Source of the DNA: an uncultured Draconibacterium sp.
GTDB lineage: Bacteria > Bacteroidota > Bacteroidia > Bacteroidales > Prolixibacteraceae
Reading direction: 5' to 3'
Length of the DNA stretch: 64,000 nt
NCBI RefSeq assembly: GCF_913063105.1
Contig: NZ_CAJXYQ010000001.1
Coordinates: 62,001-126,000, forward strand
Shown here piece after piece: positions 37,187 to 47,407 of this stretch. The notes under the pieces were generated by a model that saw only the letters and a program-made list of their open reading frames with translations, was not told where the DNA came from and searched no databases. Within the stretch, counting starts at the first letter, position 1. Every line of letters starts with the position of its first letter. The position numbers and the translations under genes are program-made.

Positions 37187-37217
37187 AAAAAAGCCATCTG
37201 CTAGCTGCAAATGGCTT
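37187..37217 (-). terminator. Terminator following a possible small gene
   Basis: AAGCCAT (37191-37197) pairs with ATGGCTT (37211-37217). On the minus strand it is followed by TTTTTATTT. It lies 22 bases after the stop of a small frame at 37240-37341 and well past the terminator of the acyl-CoA synthetase gene, implying a separate short transcript. Confidence 0.65.
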
Positions 37218-37239
37218 CAAAAAACTCTGTGCTGTCTTA

Positions 37240-37341
37240 TCAATTACCCTTCGAATTGGTAATTAAATACTCATAAAAAAACTGCTTTTCTGAACGGGTG
37301 CGAATTTTGCCTTTTTTCAACACCCCAAACATGATAAACAT
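37240..37341 (-). CDS. Possible 33-residue small protein
   Basis: A short frame beginning MFIMFGVLKKGKIRTRSEK has AAGG eight bases before its ATG. It lies between two same-strand terminators (37406-37427 upstream and 37187-37217 downstream). The protein is basic in the middle and ends in NSKGN. I recognise no family. A chance frame of this length is quite possible. The bracketing terminators are the main argument that something is transcribed here, either this peptide or a small RNA. The rest of 37123-37554 shows no other gene. Confidence 0.3.
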   Translation of the reverse strand: MFIMFGVLKKGKIRTRSEKQFFYEYLITNSKGN

Positions 37342-37405
37342 CAGGCCTTGAACAATTGAAAAACAGGGTGTTTTAACAGGTGTAAGTATTAATTAGCGTT
37401 TTACT

Positions 37406-37427
37406 AAAAACCATCATCCAAATGATG
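37406..37427 (-). terminator. Weak terminator after the acyl-CoA synthetase gene
   Basis: CATCAT/ATGATG stem (37412-37417 with 37422-37427), four-base loop, followed on the minus strand by GGTTTTTAG. It lies 128 bases after the stop at 37555. Confidence 0.5.
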
Positions 37428-37554
37428 TGAATGCGATAATCTGTTAACCGTTTAACCTTTTACACTTGCAAATTAAAACTGCTGAAAAACCAGAAATTTG
37501 TGTTCAGTTATTTTTATTAAATTCAGCTATTGATAGACAATAACTATCCATCAA

Positions 37555-39207
37555 TTAAACAATCTCTATTCCTCTTTCTTTACAGAGTTTAACCGACATC
37601 TGACTGAGTTTGTACTTCTGAATTTTGCCACTGGCTGTCATCGGAAATTCTTCTACAAAAAAGATATATTTTGGAATTTTAAACCGGGCTATATTTCCCC
37701 GGCAAAAATCAACCACTTCTTCTTCGCTAAGCGTTTCTCCTTTCTTTAATTTTATAAAGGCTCCAACGGCTTCGCCATATTTTGCACTGGGCACTCCGGC
37801 AACTTCAACCGCTTCAATCTGAGGCAAACGGTAAAGGTAATTTTCTATTTCGCGCGGGTAAATGTTTTCTCCGCCACGGATAATCATATCTTTAATACGT
37901 CCGGTAATTTTATAAAAACCTTCCTCTGTTTTAATGGCCAAATCTCCCGAATGCAGCCAGCCCTCCTTATCAATAGCCTTTGCAGTAGCCTCGGGATTAT
38001 TGTAATACCCTTTCATTACGTTATAACCTGTACAACAGATTTCTCCCTGCTCACCAGGCCCACATAGTTCTCCTGTTTCCGGATTTACAATTTTCACTTC
38101 AACATTCGGGAACTCAAAACCAACTGTTGTAGCGCGCACCTCCACCGAATTGTGTGTGCGTGTTGCAGTCATCCCCGGCGAACTTTCCGTTAATCCATAC
38201 ACAATAATAATGTCTTTCATGTTCATCTTATCCATCACCTGGCGCATGGTTTCAATGGGGCACAAAGCTCCGGCCATAATTCCGGTTCGCAGCGACGAGA
38301 GATCAAACATATCAAACATGGGGTGGTTTAACTCGGCAATAAACATGGTTGGCACCCCGTAAAGTGCCGTACATTTTTCCTTTTGAATGGAGGCCAACAC
38401 CATCAGCGGATCAAAATCTTCAGTAAATACCATGGTGGCTCCATGCGAAACAATGGCACAAACTGCCAGCACACAACCAAAGCAATGAAACAAAGGCACA
38501 CATACCAGCAAACGATCGTCTTCGGTATACTTCATGCACTCGCCGGTGGCAAAACCATTATTTAAAATATTATGATGTGAAAGCATTACACCTTTAGGGA
38601 AACCGGTTGTGCCTGATGTGTATTGCATATTCACTACATCGTGGCAGTTTAGCGTTTCCTTTACACTTTCCAGCTCTAAATCGTCAACATGGCTACCGAG
38701 CAACATGAGTTCATCGGTGTTATACATTCCGCGATGCTTTTGCTGTCCGATGAATCCCACATTCTTTAATTCAGGAAATTTCTCCGCTTTTAGTTTTCCG
38801 CGAGCTTGTGTTTTTAGTTCGGGAACCAGCTCAAACATCATTTTTACGTAATCGCTGTCGCGGTATCCATCAACAATAAAAAGGGTGTTTATGTCGGCAT
38901 TTTGAAGCAAATATTCAAGTTCAGCCAATTTATAATTGGTATTAACCGTTACCAGAATAGCTCCAATTTTGGCGGTAGCAAACATTAAGGTTGTCCAATC
39001 GGGAACATTTTTTGCCCAAACCCCTACCTTGTCGCCCGGTTTAATGCCAATAAACAAAAGGCCTTTGGCCAAGCGGTCAACTCTTTCGTTAAATTGTTTG
39101 TACGAAAAACGAAGGTTGCGGTCGGGATAAACAATAAAATCTTTGTCGGGTGTTTCAAATGCCCACTTTTCCAGAATATTTCCCAGGGTATAATCGAGTA
39201 GTTGCAT
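37555..39207 (-). CDS. AMP-dependent acyl-CoA synthetase
   Basis: 550 residues of the adenylate-forming superfamily. It has the P-loop-like [20 protein letters not shown] (about 195-214), [10 protein letters not shown] (about 335), [12 protein letters not shown] (about 421), the hinge [20 protein letters not shown] and a C-terminal catalytic Lys in [11 protein letters not shown]. It activates a carboxylic acid, probably a medium- or long-chain fatty acid, to its CoA thioester. The next gene upstream, only 13 bases away, encodes an XRE-cupin regulator, a frequent pairing that suggests co-transcription and perhaps effector sensing. Confidence 0.92.
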   Translation of the reverse strand: MQLLDYTLGNILEKWAFETPDKDFIVYPDRNLRFSYKQFNERVDRLAKGLLFIGIKPGDKVGVWAKNVPDWTTLMFATAKIGAILVTVNTNYKLAELEYLLQNADINTLFIVDGYRDSDYVKMMFELVPELKTQARGKLKAEKFPELKNVGFIGQQKHRGMYNTDELMLLGSHVDDLELESVKETLNCHDVVNMQYTSGTTGFPKGVMLSHHNILNNGFATGECMKYTEDDRLLVCVPLFHCFGCVLAVCAIVSHGATMVFTEDFDPLMVLASIQKEKCTALYGVPTMFIAELNHPMFDMFDLSSLRTGIMAGALCPIETMRQVMDKMNMKDIIIVYGLTESSPGMTATRTHNSVEVRATTVGFEFPNVEVKIVNPETGELCGPGEQGEICCTGYNVMKGYYNNPEATAKAIDKEGWLHSGDLAIKTEEGFYKITGRIKDMIIRGGENIYPREIENYLYRLPQIEAVEVAGVPSAKYGEAVGAFIKLKKGETLSEEEVVDFCRGNIARFKIPKYIFFVEEFPMTASGKIQKYKLSQMSVKLCKERGIEIV

Positions 39208-39220
39208 GCAAAGCTTTTTA

Positions 39221-39796
39221 TTAAACAGGAGTATAAATTACGGCAAGAATTTTAGCTGACCTATCGCCTGCGGCATGAATATTATGAGCCACAATCGAAT
39301 CGATATAAATGGTATCGCCTTTTTCCAACTGATACACTTCTTTCCCGTAGTTAATTTCAATACTACCTTCCAGCACATAAATAAACTCTTCGCCTTCGTG
39401 CGATGAAAGTTTATAATCCGATTCTTCCGCCGGTTCGATATCAACCAGGAAAGGTTCCATATGCCGCCCGGCTTTTGCCTGCGACAAGGAGAAAAAATTC
39501 AGGTGCTCGCGCGTTGTTTCATCATCGGTAGAGAAACTAAAGCTTTCAGCGGCTTCGCCCGATTTAACTATTGCCGGTCCAATTTTATCGTGGTCATCGA
39601 GAAAAGTACCGATGCGCACGCCCATTGCCCGCGATATTTTTATTAAAATACCTAAGGATGGAACGTTTCCTTTTTCTTCAATTAACTCCAATTGACTATC
39701 ATCCAGATTAGCCTGAAGTGCCAAATCTTCGCGCGATAATTTCCTGAACTCGCGAAACTCTTTTATTTTTTTACCAATCTCTTTTCGGTTCTTCAT
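39221..39796 (-). CDS. XRE-family regulator with C-terminal cupin domain
   Basis: 191 residues from ATG 39796 ([20 protein letters not shown]); the longer frame runs into low-complexity upstream sequence. An N-terminal helix-turn-helix (about 5-62, including [20 protein letters not shown]) is followed by a cupin_2 sensing domain (about 110-190, [18 protein letters not shown] and [16 protein letters not shown]). Such regulators bind a small effector in the cupin. It directly precedes the acyl-CoA synthetase gene and may control it in response to a fatty acid or related metabolite (inference). Confidence 0.9.
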   Translation of the reverse strand: MKNRKEIGKKIKEFREFRKLSREDLALQANLDDSQLELIEEKGNVPSLGILIKISRAMGVRIGTFLDDHDKIGPAIVKSGEAAESFSFSTDDETTREHLNFFSLSQAKAGRHMEPFLVDIEPAEESDYKLSSHEGEEFIYVLEGSIEINYGKEVYQLEKGDTIYIDSIVAHNIHAAGDRSAKILAVIYTPV

Positions 39797-39920
39797 AAGA
39801 TGTCTGATTTTGTCGTAAAAATAATAGTTTGCCCGAAATGTAAAAATGACACAAATAACAATTTTTATCTTCGGGTGATTTTGAAACTTTTGTTGCGTTT
39901 CAATTTTGTTGGCCACAAAA

Positions 39921-39949
39921 AGAAAAAGGTGCCCAAACGAGCACCTTTT
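39921..39949 (-). terminator. Terminator of the glycogen operon
   Basis: AAAAGGTGC/GCACCTTTT stem (39924-39932 with 39941-39949), with a T-rich minus-strand tail, 28 bases after the glgP stop. Confidence 0.85.
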
Positions 39950-39976
39950 CAACTATTATTTATGTACTAAAACGAA

Positions 39977-42550
39977 TTAGCTTATCCATTTTATAAACCT
40001 AAAATCCTGGCGATGCGGAAGTTCAGGATGTTTGGCAAACAGCCTGAAACTGTATGAAAACGACCCCGGATGATCAGGAAGAATGGTGTGTTTGTAGCAG
40101 CAACCGGTTCCTTCACATTTCTCCGGTTTAAACTCAATGGTATTAACAATTTTATCCTGTCCCTCATCGTTGCTTTCGGTAATTACCAACTCCAGACCAA
40201 TTTCATCAGGACTTAAACCTTTCAAATCAACCGATACTTTTACCGGGTATTCATCGCCCATAATCATGGTATGCGCAATTCCGTCGATAATTTCAATATT
40301 CTTAACCTCTATTTCCTGCCACTTGGTAGCTACTTTTGCTTTCCAGGCTGCCAGTTCTTTGGCTAATTTAAAACCATCAGCGTTAACCCGTTGCGAACGA
40401 TCAAATTGCGGATTGTAATACCGGTCCTGATAATCGCGCATCATTCGTGCAGTAGTAAAGTTTGGCGAAACATTGGCCAATGTGTTTTTAACGTATTTAA
40501 TCCATTTTTCAGGAACATCCTGTTGGTTGCGTTTATAATAAGCCGGAACAACTTCTTCTTCAAGAATATTGTAAATGGTTTCTGCGTCCAGTTCGTCCTG
40601 GAAATCCTGCACATCATAATCGCGCTCGGCTGGTAAAGCCCAGCCGGCATCTTTTTGGTAACCTTCAACCCACCAGCCATCGAGTACCGAAAAGTGCAGG
40701 GTTCCGTTCATAACACCTTTTTCGCCACTGGTACCCGAAGCTTCCAACGGGCGGGTTGGTGTATTCATCCAAACATCAACCCCCTGTAATAACATTTTTG
40801 CCAGGTTCATGTCGTAATTCTGCACAAACAAAATTTTACCTCTAAACTCCGGACGTTTCGATACTTCTACAATATTTTTTATCAGGTCCTGTCCAGCTTT
40901 ATCAGCCGGATGCGCTTTACCGGCAAAAATAAACTGTACCGGACGATCAGGGTTATTTACAATTTTTGCCAGTCGATCGAGGTTACGGAATAACAGGTGA
41001 GCACGCTTGTAGGTAGCAAACCGTCGGGCAAAACCAATGGTCAGCGTATTGGGATTTAATTTTCCAAGGATTTCGGTGATGAGCTTTGGATTTTCAGAAC
41101 GTTTAATCCAGTTATCAGAGAAGCGCTCTTTGATGTAGTTGATCAGTTTCTGACGTAACTTTTTACGCAGTTCCCAAATTTCATGATCGGGAACATTGTA
41201 AATTTTCTTCCAAACATCAAAATCCAACTGGTTATTCGGGAACTCCTCTCCAAAATATTTTTTATGAATGTCTTTCCATTCCTGTGCCGCCCATGTAGGG
41301 TAGTGTACTCCGTTAGTAACATAGCCAATTTCCAGTTCTTCTTCGAGGAATCCCTGATAAAGATTTTTAAGTACAGCTTTACTAACATCGCCATGCAACA
41401 TACTAACACCATTAATTCCCTGCGAGAGGTTACTGGCGAGGTAACTCATATTAAAATGGTCTTCTTCAGCCCTGGCTTTTCCAAGCATTTCAAACGATTC
41501 CCAGCTAATTCCCAATTTTTCAGGGAAGAAATTCATGTAATGCCTGAACATATCTTTGTGGAAGGAATCGTGTCCGGCCGGAACCGGTGTATGCGTAGTA
41601 AATACAGTTGAAGCATTTACCACCTCCTTGGCTTCTGCGTACGATAGTTTTTGTTCGGCCATAAGGTTGGCAATGCGTTCGATGCCAATAAAAGCAGCAT
41701 GCCCTTCGTTACAATGATATACATCTGATTTGTAACCCAATTTATTTAAAGCCTGAATACCACCCAGGCCAAGCAACATTTCCTGTTTCAAACGATTTTC
41801 ATTGTCGCCACCATACAAGTGGTGGGTTACAAAGCGGTCGGCATCGTTATTTTCGTGATGATCAGCATCAAGCAGGTACAATTTTATTGAACCAACATAA
41901 GTTTGCCAAACACGTCCGATGAGTGTTCGTCCGGGATACTGCACCTCTACTTTTACCCATTCGCCATTAGCATCCAATGCCGGCTGAACGGGGATTTTCG
42001 AAAATTGCTGTGCATCGTAAATTGCCATTTGCTCGCCGTGCAGGTTTAGGTTTTGTCTGAAATAGCCATAGCGGTATAACAGACCTACGGCAACCAGATT
42101 AACTTTCATATCGCTGGCTTCTTTCAGGTAATCGCCGGCAAGAATTCCTAAACCACCCGAGAATATTTTTAAACTGTCGTGTAAACCATACTCCATACTA
42201 AAGTAGGCGATTTCAGGACCGGCCAGGTTCTTTCTTTCTTCGAGGTATTTATTAAACCGGACATTTACCTCGTTCATTCGCGCCATAAAGGCTTCATCGT
42301 TTTCCAGCTCCTTAAAGCGGCTAAAACCTACCTGATCGAGTAACACGATGGGATTGTGCGCACATTCTTCCCAAACTTCCTGATCGATATATTCAAAAAG
42401 TTCCCTGGCTTCTGTATTCCAGCTCCACCAAATATTTTTTGACAGTTCACGAAGTGGCGAAAGTTTTTCCGGCACATTCGACTCTACAATAATTCGTTTC
42501 CATACCGGCTCATCAACAGCCGGGTTTTTTATAAACTTTAATTCTTCCAT
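39977..42550 (-). CDS. glgP: Alpha-glucan phosphorylase (DUF3417-containing)
   Basis: 857 residues. The N-terminal DUF3417 segment (LRELSKNIWWSWNTEARELF, about 33-52) marks the short bacterial/archaeal-type alpha-glucan phosphorylase. The catalytic PLP lysine lies in EASGTSGEKGVMNGTLHF. Phosphate contacts and the GHAAF/NEGHAAFIGIER region are present. It releases glucose 1-phosphate from glycogen or maltodextrin. A C-terminal extension of about 120 residues (from about 740) is beta-rich and may bind glucan. It is last in the glycogen operon, with 150 bases before it that include a TAATTTTG word (42627-42634, minus strand), so some independent transcription is possible. Confidence 0.94.
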   Translation of the reverse strand: MEELKFIKNPAVDEPVWKRIIVESNVPEKLSPLRELSKNIWWSWNTEARELFEYIDQEVWEECAHNPIVLLDQVGFSRFKELENDEAFMARMNEVNVRFNKYLEERKNLAGPEIAYFSMEYGLHDSLKIFSGGLGILAGDYLKEASDMKVNLVAVGLLYRYGYFRQNLNLHGEQMAIYDAQQFSKIPVQPALDANGEWVKVEVQYPGRTLIGRVWQTYVGSIKLYLLDADHHENNDADRFVTHHLYGGDNENRLKQEMLLGLGGIQALNKLGYKSDVYHCNEGHAAFIGIERIANLMAEQKLSYAEAKEVVNASTVFTTHTPVPAGHDSFHKDMFRHYMNFFPEKLGISWESFEMLGKARAEEDHFNMSYLASNLSQGINGVSMLHGDVSKAVLKNLYQGFLEEELEIGYVTNGVHYPTWAAQEWKDIHKKYFGEEFPNNQLDFDVWKKIYNVPDHEIWELRKKLRQKLINYIKERFSDNWIKRSENPKLITEILGKLNPNTLTIGFARRFATYKRAHLLFRNLDRLAKIVNNPDRPVQFIFAGKAHPADKAGQDLIKNIVEVSKRPEFRGKILFVQNYDMNLAKMLLQGVDVWMNTPTRPLEASGTSGEKGVMNGTLHFSVLDGWWVEGYQKDAGWALPAERDYDVQDFQDELDAETIYNILEEEVVPAYYKRNQQDVPEKWIKYVKNTLANVSPNFTTARMMRDYQDRYYNPQFDRSQRVNADGFKLAKELAAWKAKVATKWQEIEVKNIEIIDGIAHTMIMGDEYPVKVSVDLKGLSPDEIGLELVITESNDEGQDKIVNTIEFKPEKCEGTGCCYKHTILPDHPGSFSYSFRLFAKHPELPHRQDFRFIKWIS

Positions 42551-42700
42551 TTTCTTTTCAATTTTAATAGTTAACGGCGCTACTCCACTGAAGCAACACC
42601 TTTGCTAACTTGCTTATAGCGAGCTGCAAAATTAAACTAACATTTATACTAAGTGTTATTTACACAGTTATCTTTTGATGAATTTAATGTTTGCTACAGA

Positions 42701-44032
42701 TTACGATTTCTTTCTGCGGATAGTATTTTTTTGTTTTTTCATCTTTTGCAGTCGTTTTAAATCGGCTTCCATCTTTTTTATTTTATCCTCCTTTTCTTCA
42801 AGCAGACGGTGTAACGATGCAATTTCGTTTTCAATTTCGTTTTCCGGCACATGGGCATTTAGCCTTATTTTAAAATCGCTCAACACATTCATGTAATTAA
42901 TGAATGCCTCATAAGGCGAATCGAAATGATTATAGGATTTGTGCGGATTACCATCGGTAAAATATTTTGTCGACATGTAAAAAAAGTGATCACTCACCTG
43001 CAGGTAATTCCAGTCTTTTTTCAAGGTAGCATCGGTACATTTTTGCATTTGCTTATTCATGTCATAAAGTTTCCCAAAGGCTTCCTTTTGCATACCGTTG
43101 CCAATCCAGGCACTCAGGTCACGCTCCTCATCCGACCAGGAAATAGGATGCGGAACACTTACCATTGAAATGGGTTGAAGCTCTTTAACCAGCTCGGATG
43201 GTGCAGCAAATTTAATGCTTTTACTGCTAACAATTTCTTTTGCCAATGCTTCAAGAAAAGCAAAAATACCGCTTTGTTTGGTGTGGCGGTAGCCAAAGGT
43301 GTCGTAGCCCATAAACAAATTAAGCACTTCCTCTTTGTCTCCGATTTTCTCCATCCATCCTGTAAATTTTTCAGCGGTTAACGGGTATTCATCCCAGTTT
43401 TTATCCGAGAAACGGAAAGCAATATCATCGCTCATTTTATAATTTCGCATTAATACTTTTAATCTCGGATTTATGGCATTCACATATAAAAAGTTGGGGC
43501 TTTTCCATCCCAGTACGTGTTTTGCTCCTTCAGTTAAAATGCCGGCATAGCCCATTTTTGCTACCATATCGCCTATTTCGTCCGAATAAATCATTTCGGT
43601 ATTACGAAATACTTTGGGCCGTTGGCCAAACAAACGAAAAATCTGTTCGTCGTGCCTTTTTACTTCGCTTATAAAACTATCGCGGTCTTTTAAGGCACTT
43701 AGCGAATGTGAATTGGTTTCGGCCAAAAACTCAACACATCCGGTTTTTGCCAGTTCCTGAAACGATTCGATAACTTCGGGCACATAAAGCTCAAACTGCT
43801 CGAGTGCCACTCCGGTAACAGAAAAGGCAACTTTAAATTTGCTGCCATGCTGTTTTGCCAACTTTAGCAATAATTTATTGGCGGGCAAATAACAATTGTC
43901 GGCAATTTGCCGCACAATACTTTCATTGGAATAATCGTCGTAATAATAATGATCGTTACCAATATCGAAAAAGCGATAACGCCTGTGACGAAAAGGTTGA
44001 TGTATTTGAAAATATAAACAGACTGATTTCAT
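42701..44032 (-). CDS. Glycoside hydrolase family 57 alpha-amylase-like enzyme
   Basis: 443 residues. GH57 conserved regions are visible: YFQIHQPFRHRRY at the N-terminus, SVTGVALEQ, FLAETNSHSLSAL (region with the nucleophile Glu, about 130) and GYDTFGYRH (acid Asp, about 266). The last 40 residues form a charged coiled coil (HRLLEEKEDKIKKMEADLKR) ending in a Lys/Arg-rich tail, unusual for a hydrolase and perhaps an oligomerisation or anchoring element. No signal peptide, so it acts in the cytoplasm on glycogen or maltodextrin. It follows the GT4 gene by 10 bases. Confidence 0.9.
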   Translation of the reverse strand: MKSVCLYFQIHQPFRHRRYRFFDIGNDHYYYDDYSNESIVRQIADNCYLPANKLLLKLAKQHGSKFKVAFSVTGVALEQFELYVPEVIESFQELAKTGCVEFLAETNSHSLSALKDRDSFISEVKRHDEQIFRLFGQRPKVFRNTEMIYSDEIGDMVAKMGYAGILTEGAKHVLGWKSPNFLYVNAINPRLKVLMRNYKMSDDIAFRFSDKNWDEYPLTAEKFTGWMEKIGDKEEVLNLFMGYDTFGYRHTKQSGIFAFLEALAKEIVSSKSIKFAAPSELVKELQPISMVSVPHPISWSDEERDLSAWIGNGMQKEAFGKLYDMNKQMQKCTDATLKKDWNYLQVSDHFFYMSTKYFTDGNPHKSYNHFDSPYEAFINYMNVLSDFKIRLNAHVPENEIENEIASLHRLLEEKEDKIKKMEADLKRLQKMKKQKNTIRRKKS

Positions 44033-44042
44033 AATTTACGGG

Positions 44043-45335
44043 TTAATGGTTTGGCATGGCACTAAGGTAAACTTTTCGTACCTCTTTGGCAGAATAAATC
44101 CATTTTAACTCATTCACTTCGCTTTTACCTTCACTTTTAAAGTGTTGGGCCAACGAGGGGTAATTTAATACACCATAAATAGCATCGGCCATGGCATAAG
44201 TATCCCAAAAATCGATTTTTATGGCATGTTGCAGTATCTCAGCCACTCCCGACTGGTTTGAAATGATTACGGGCACATTTAATTGCATGGCCTCGAGTGG
44301 CACAATACCAAAGGGTTCCGACACCGATGGCATTACAAAAACATCGGTCATTTTAAAGAGGTCGTTTACATCGTTACCTTTTAAAAAGCCGGTAAAATGA
44401 AACCGATCGGCTATTCCCAGTTCTGCTGTCCGGCTTACCATTTCGTTCATCATATCGCCGCTACCGGCCATTACAAAGCGTGCATTTTGCATTTTTTTAA
44501 GCACCATGTTAGCGGCTTCAACAAAATAGCCCGGTCCTTTTTGCATGGTTATTCGTCCTAAAAATGTTACCACTTTATCATTCACGCCTTTCGGGGGCAG
44601 GCTACCTTTTTCATCGCCTACCGCTTCAACAGCATTATAAACAGTAATTACTTTTTCGGGCGCAATACCGTATTTTTCGATTACTATATTTCGTGTAAGA
44701 TTACTTACGGTTATAATCTTATCGGCGGCTTCCATTCCTTCGCGCTCTATGGCATAAACCTTTGGATTAACATCTCCACCACTACGATCAAAATCGGTAG
44801 CATGCACATGAATTACCAGCGGTTTTCCGCTAACATTTTTAGCTGCTATTCCGGCCGGATAGGTCAGCCAATCGTGTGCATGAATAACATCAAAATCCTT
44901 TTCTTCCGCTATCACCCTGGCCACCAATGCATAATCTCTTATTTCCGATAACAGGTCGGGGCCATAACCACCACTAAAATTGATTCGTGAGTTATCGTCG
45001 GTCTCAACAAATTTTGTTTTACGGGTGTAACGCCGGCTTTTCAATTGCCAGAACTGTTCTTCGCTTACATACGGAAGAATTGGCGAGTCTATTTCGAGGT
45101 ACTCGATGGCATTGGAAGTGGAGTTAAAAGAAACGGTTTGTTGTGTTACCGGTATATTGTTAGCACCAATCAGTTTAATGCGTGTCTGGTCCTCGTCGCC
45201 AAAGGCTTTTGGCACAACAAAAGTAACATCAACATCGTTCAGTTCCGACATTCCTTTTGTTAGCCCATAGCAGGCTGTTCCCAATCCGCCTGAGATATGG
45301 GGAGGAAATTCCCATCCAAACATTAAAACTTTCAT
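44043..45335 (-). CDS. Glycogen-synthase-like GT4 glycosyltransferase
   Basis: 430 residues. The N-terminal FGWEFPPHISGGLGTACYGL carries the Gly-Gly-Leu-Gly nucleotide-sugar loop of starch/glycogen synthases. The C-terminal domain has VTFLGRITMQKGPGYFVEA (about 255) and SVSEPFGIVPLEAMQ (about 352). Placed between the debranching enzyme and GH57 amylase genes, it is the probable chain-elongating enzyme of the operon. It is GT4-like rather than the classic GlgA GT5 type, and its donor (ADP- or UDP-glucose) cannot be told from sequence. It sits 49 bases after the debranching gene. Confidence 0.88.
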   Translation of the reverse strand: MKVLMFGWEFPPHISGGLGTACYGLTKGMSELNDVDVTFVVPKAFGDEDQTRIKLIGANNIPVTQQTVSFNSTSNAIEYLEIDSPILPYVSEEQFWQLKSRRYTRKTKFVETDDNSRINFSGGYGPDLLSEIRDYALVARVIAEEKDFDVIHAHDWLTYPAGIAAKNVSGKPLVIHVHATDFDRSGGDVNPKVYAIEREGMEAADKIITVSNLTRNIVIEKYGIAPEKVITVYNAVEAVGDEKGSLPPKGVNDKVVTFLGRITMQKGPGYFVEAANMVLKKMQNARFVMAGSGDMMNEMVSRTAELGIADRFHFTGFLKGNDVNDLFKMTDVFVMPSVSEPFGIVPLEAMQLNVPVIISNQSGVAEILQHAIKIDFWDTYAMADAIYGVLNYPSLAQHFKSEGKSEVNELKWIYSAKEVRKVYLSAMPNH

Positions 45336-45384
45336 ACGCGCTTTTTCAACTGGTTATAAAAGTGCTTTTAGTATCGCTTCGCAC

Positions 45385-47331
45385 TTAATCCGAATAATGC
45401 TGAACCATATTCAGGGCATAGGATACACCCGCCACATTCCAGGCCTGCGAAATGGCTCCACGCCCGCTATGCGGCGGATCGCCATCATACATTTCCGAAA
45501 TATTACCGATACAGTTTTCAGTCATTTCTGTTTCAAAACTTTCCATTATTTGTTTTACAAAGGGCAAGCCTCCGCGCTTGTGTATTTTCAGATAAGCTTC
45601 CACAAAAAACTGCAACAACCAGGGCCAAACAGCGCCCTGATGGACTGCAATCTCACGCTCTTCGGGTCCGCCGTTAATGATACCAAAGTAGCGCAAATGA
45701 TCGGGCGACAAAGTACGCAGTCCTCTGTTGGTAAGCAGTTTTCGTTTCGCCACACTTAATACCTGCTTTTGTTGCTCTTTCGATAGCGGGGTGTAGTCCA
45801 TGGCAACTGCAATTAGCATGTTGGGGCGAACGGCCCAATCCTGGTTTTCATCTTTCACCACATCAGCCAGGTAAGCATGCCCCTCGCTCCAAAACGTTTT
45901 AAGAAACGATTGTGCAACAGTTTTACACATGTGTTTCCACTCGTCGATAAACCCCTGATCTCCTGCCATATCTGCAAGATCGAGTGCAAAACAAATAGCA
46001 TTAAACCACAAAGCGTTTACCTCAACAGCCATACCCGACCGGGGCAATACCGCTTTTCCGTTAATGCTTGAATTCATCCATGTAAGTGCTGTGTCTTTCT
46101 TTTCGGCATAAATTAACCCGTTGGGTAACATTTTTATGTATTCCAGGTTATTGTTTTTATAGGCATTAAGAATACGCTTAATGGCGGTGCCATATAATTT
46201 CCACAAAGCCTTTGGATTATTCTTTTTCTTAAAATACTGTTGAATCACCCAAATAAACCAAAGGGAAGTATCCGCCGAGTGGTATTCCAGGTTTTTGTCG
46301 TTTACCCGATCGGGGAAAAAACCATCGTTAAAATATTTTAGATAGGAGTCCAGAATCTTTTCGCAGAGTTTTGAGTCGTTAAAAGCCAGGCACAAACCGG
46401 GCAAAGCCACAAAGGTTTGGCGGGTTATGCTGTTGTACCATGGGAAACCGGCAACAATATCGGCAGTATAGCCCCGGTGCATTACAAACTGATGTGCTGC
46501 CTGCTCCAATACACTGTTAAACGTTTCTTTGTCGCCGCGTTTTTTTTGCTCCCTGGTAAAACGTTGTTTTAACGATACGGGGTTAGCTTCTTTAAGTCCG
46601 GCTGCAAAAACAATCGATTCGCCCTTTTTCATCGGAAACTCAAAGTATCCCGGAACAAAAAGATCTTCCAGGTAATCGTATCCCCGGTTTAATTCTTTCA
46701 GGTATTCAATATCATAATACCAGTCGGGTACAGCTACAAAATCAACCGTTTTGCTGCTTTGCATATACAAATCGGGGTAGCCTTTATACAAACAGGTTTT
46801 TATCCCGTTTTTTGCTTTACCAAATTTTCGGTTTGCATACATGTTTGCCTTACTCAGCTGGTGTATATTCCGAAAGGCCAAAAATGGTTTTAAGCGCAAG
46901 GTGGTTGGCGAAGTTGCTTCTTCAAGTGTGTATTTTATTAGAACCTGTTCTTCTTTTTCAACCAGCAAGCGTTCTTTTGTGAGCACTACCCCTCCAACCC
47001 GGTAGGTAATTTTAGGAATGGCATCAAACTCTACATTCCGTATGTATTTATGCCCTTTGGGTTCGTATGTTCCACCTTTATACCGATGAATTCCCAGATT
47101 GAACTCCGCTTCGTTTTGTATTACAGTTTCATCGAGCGAAGAAAGCAACACATGCTTTTCTCCTCCAAAATTGGCAATGGGGCACACCAATAGTCCGTGA
47201 TATTTTCGGGTATTGCAGCCGTTTAGTGTGGTACTTAAATAAGAACCGGCCCTGTTTGAACGTAATATTTCTTTGAACAGCGAATATTCAAGATTTACCA
47301 GCTGTTCCTTATCAAATTGAAGGTAATGCAT
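45385..47331 (-). CDS. Amylo-alpha-1,6-glucosidase (glycogen debranching enzyme)
   Basis: 648 residues from ATG 47331 (MHYLQFDKEQ). An N-terminal beta-domain (about 1-270, with SNRAGSYLSTTLNGCNTRKYHG) is followed by an (alpha/alpha)6 barrel (about 290-640). The barrel contains the conserved FPDRVNDKNLEYHSADTSLWF in pieces, AVEVNALWFNA and HQGAVWPWLLQFF. It hydrolyses alpha-1,6 branch stubs left by phosphorylase. A TAACTTTG word at 47394-47401 on the minus strand could act as an internal promoter. It follows the GSCFA gene by 76 bases. Confidence 0.93.
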   Translation of the reverse strand: MHYLQFDKEQLVNLEYSLFKEILRSNRAGSYLSTTLNGCNTRKYHGLLVCPIANFGGEKHVLLSSLDETVIQNEAEFNLGIHRYKGGTYEPKGHKYIRNVEFDAIPKITYRVGGVVLTKERLLVEKEEQVLIKYTLEEATSPTTLRLKPFLAFRNIHQLSKANMYANRKFGKAKNGIKTCLYKGYPDLYMQSSKTVDFVAVPDWYYDIEYLKELNRGYDYLEDLFVPGYFEFPMKKGESIVFAAGLKEANPVSLKQRFTREQKKRGDKETFNSVLEQAAHQFVMHRGYTADIVAGFPWYNSITRQTFVALPGLCLAFNDSKLCEKILDSYLKYFNDGFFPDRVNDKNLEYHSADTSLWFIWVIQQYFKKKNNPKALWKLYGTAIKRILNAYKNNNLEYIKMLPNGLIYAEKKDTALTWMNSSINGKAVLPRSGMAVEVNALWFNAICFALDLADMAGDQGFIDEWKHMCKTVAQSFLKTFWSEGHAYLADVVKDENQDWAVRPNMLIAVAMDYTPLSKEQQKQVLSVAKRKLLTNRGLRTLSPDHLRYFGIINGGPEEREIAVHQGAVWPWLLQFFVEAYLKIHKRGGLPFVKQIMESFETEMTENCIGNISEMYDGDPPHSGRGAISQAWNVAGVSYALNMVQHYSD

Positions 47332-47407
47332 AACAGTAACGCTTTGGTAAATTGAGTATTGGTTCAGCAGCGACAATAAACTTTGCGTAGGAACAAAGTT
47401 ACATGAA

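Noticed and set aside
37123-37197. Upstream extension of pyrH
   Set aside because: The extension covers the promoter-like TATATTTG and has no counterpart in UMP kinases.
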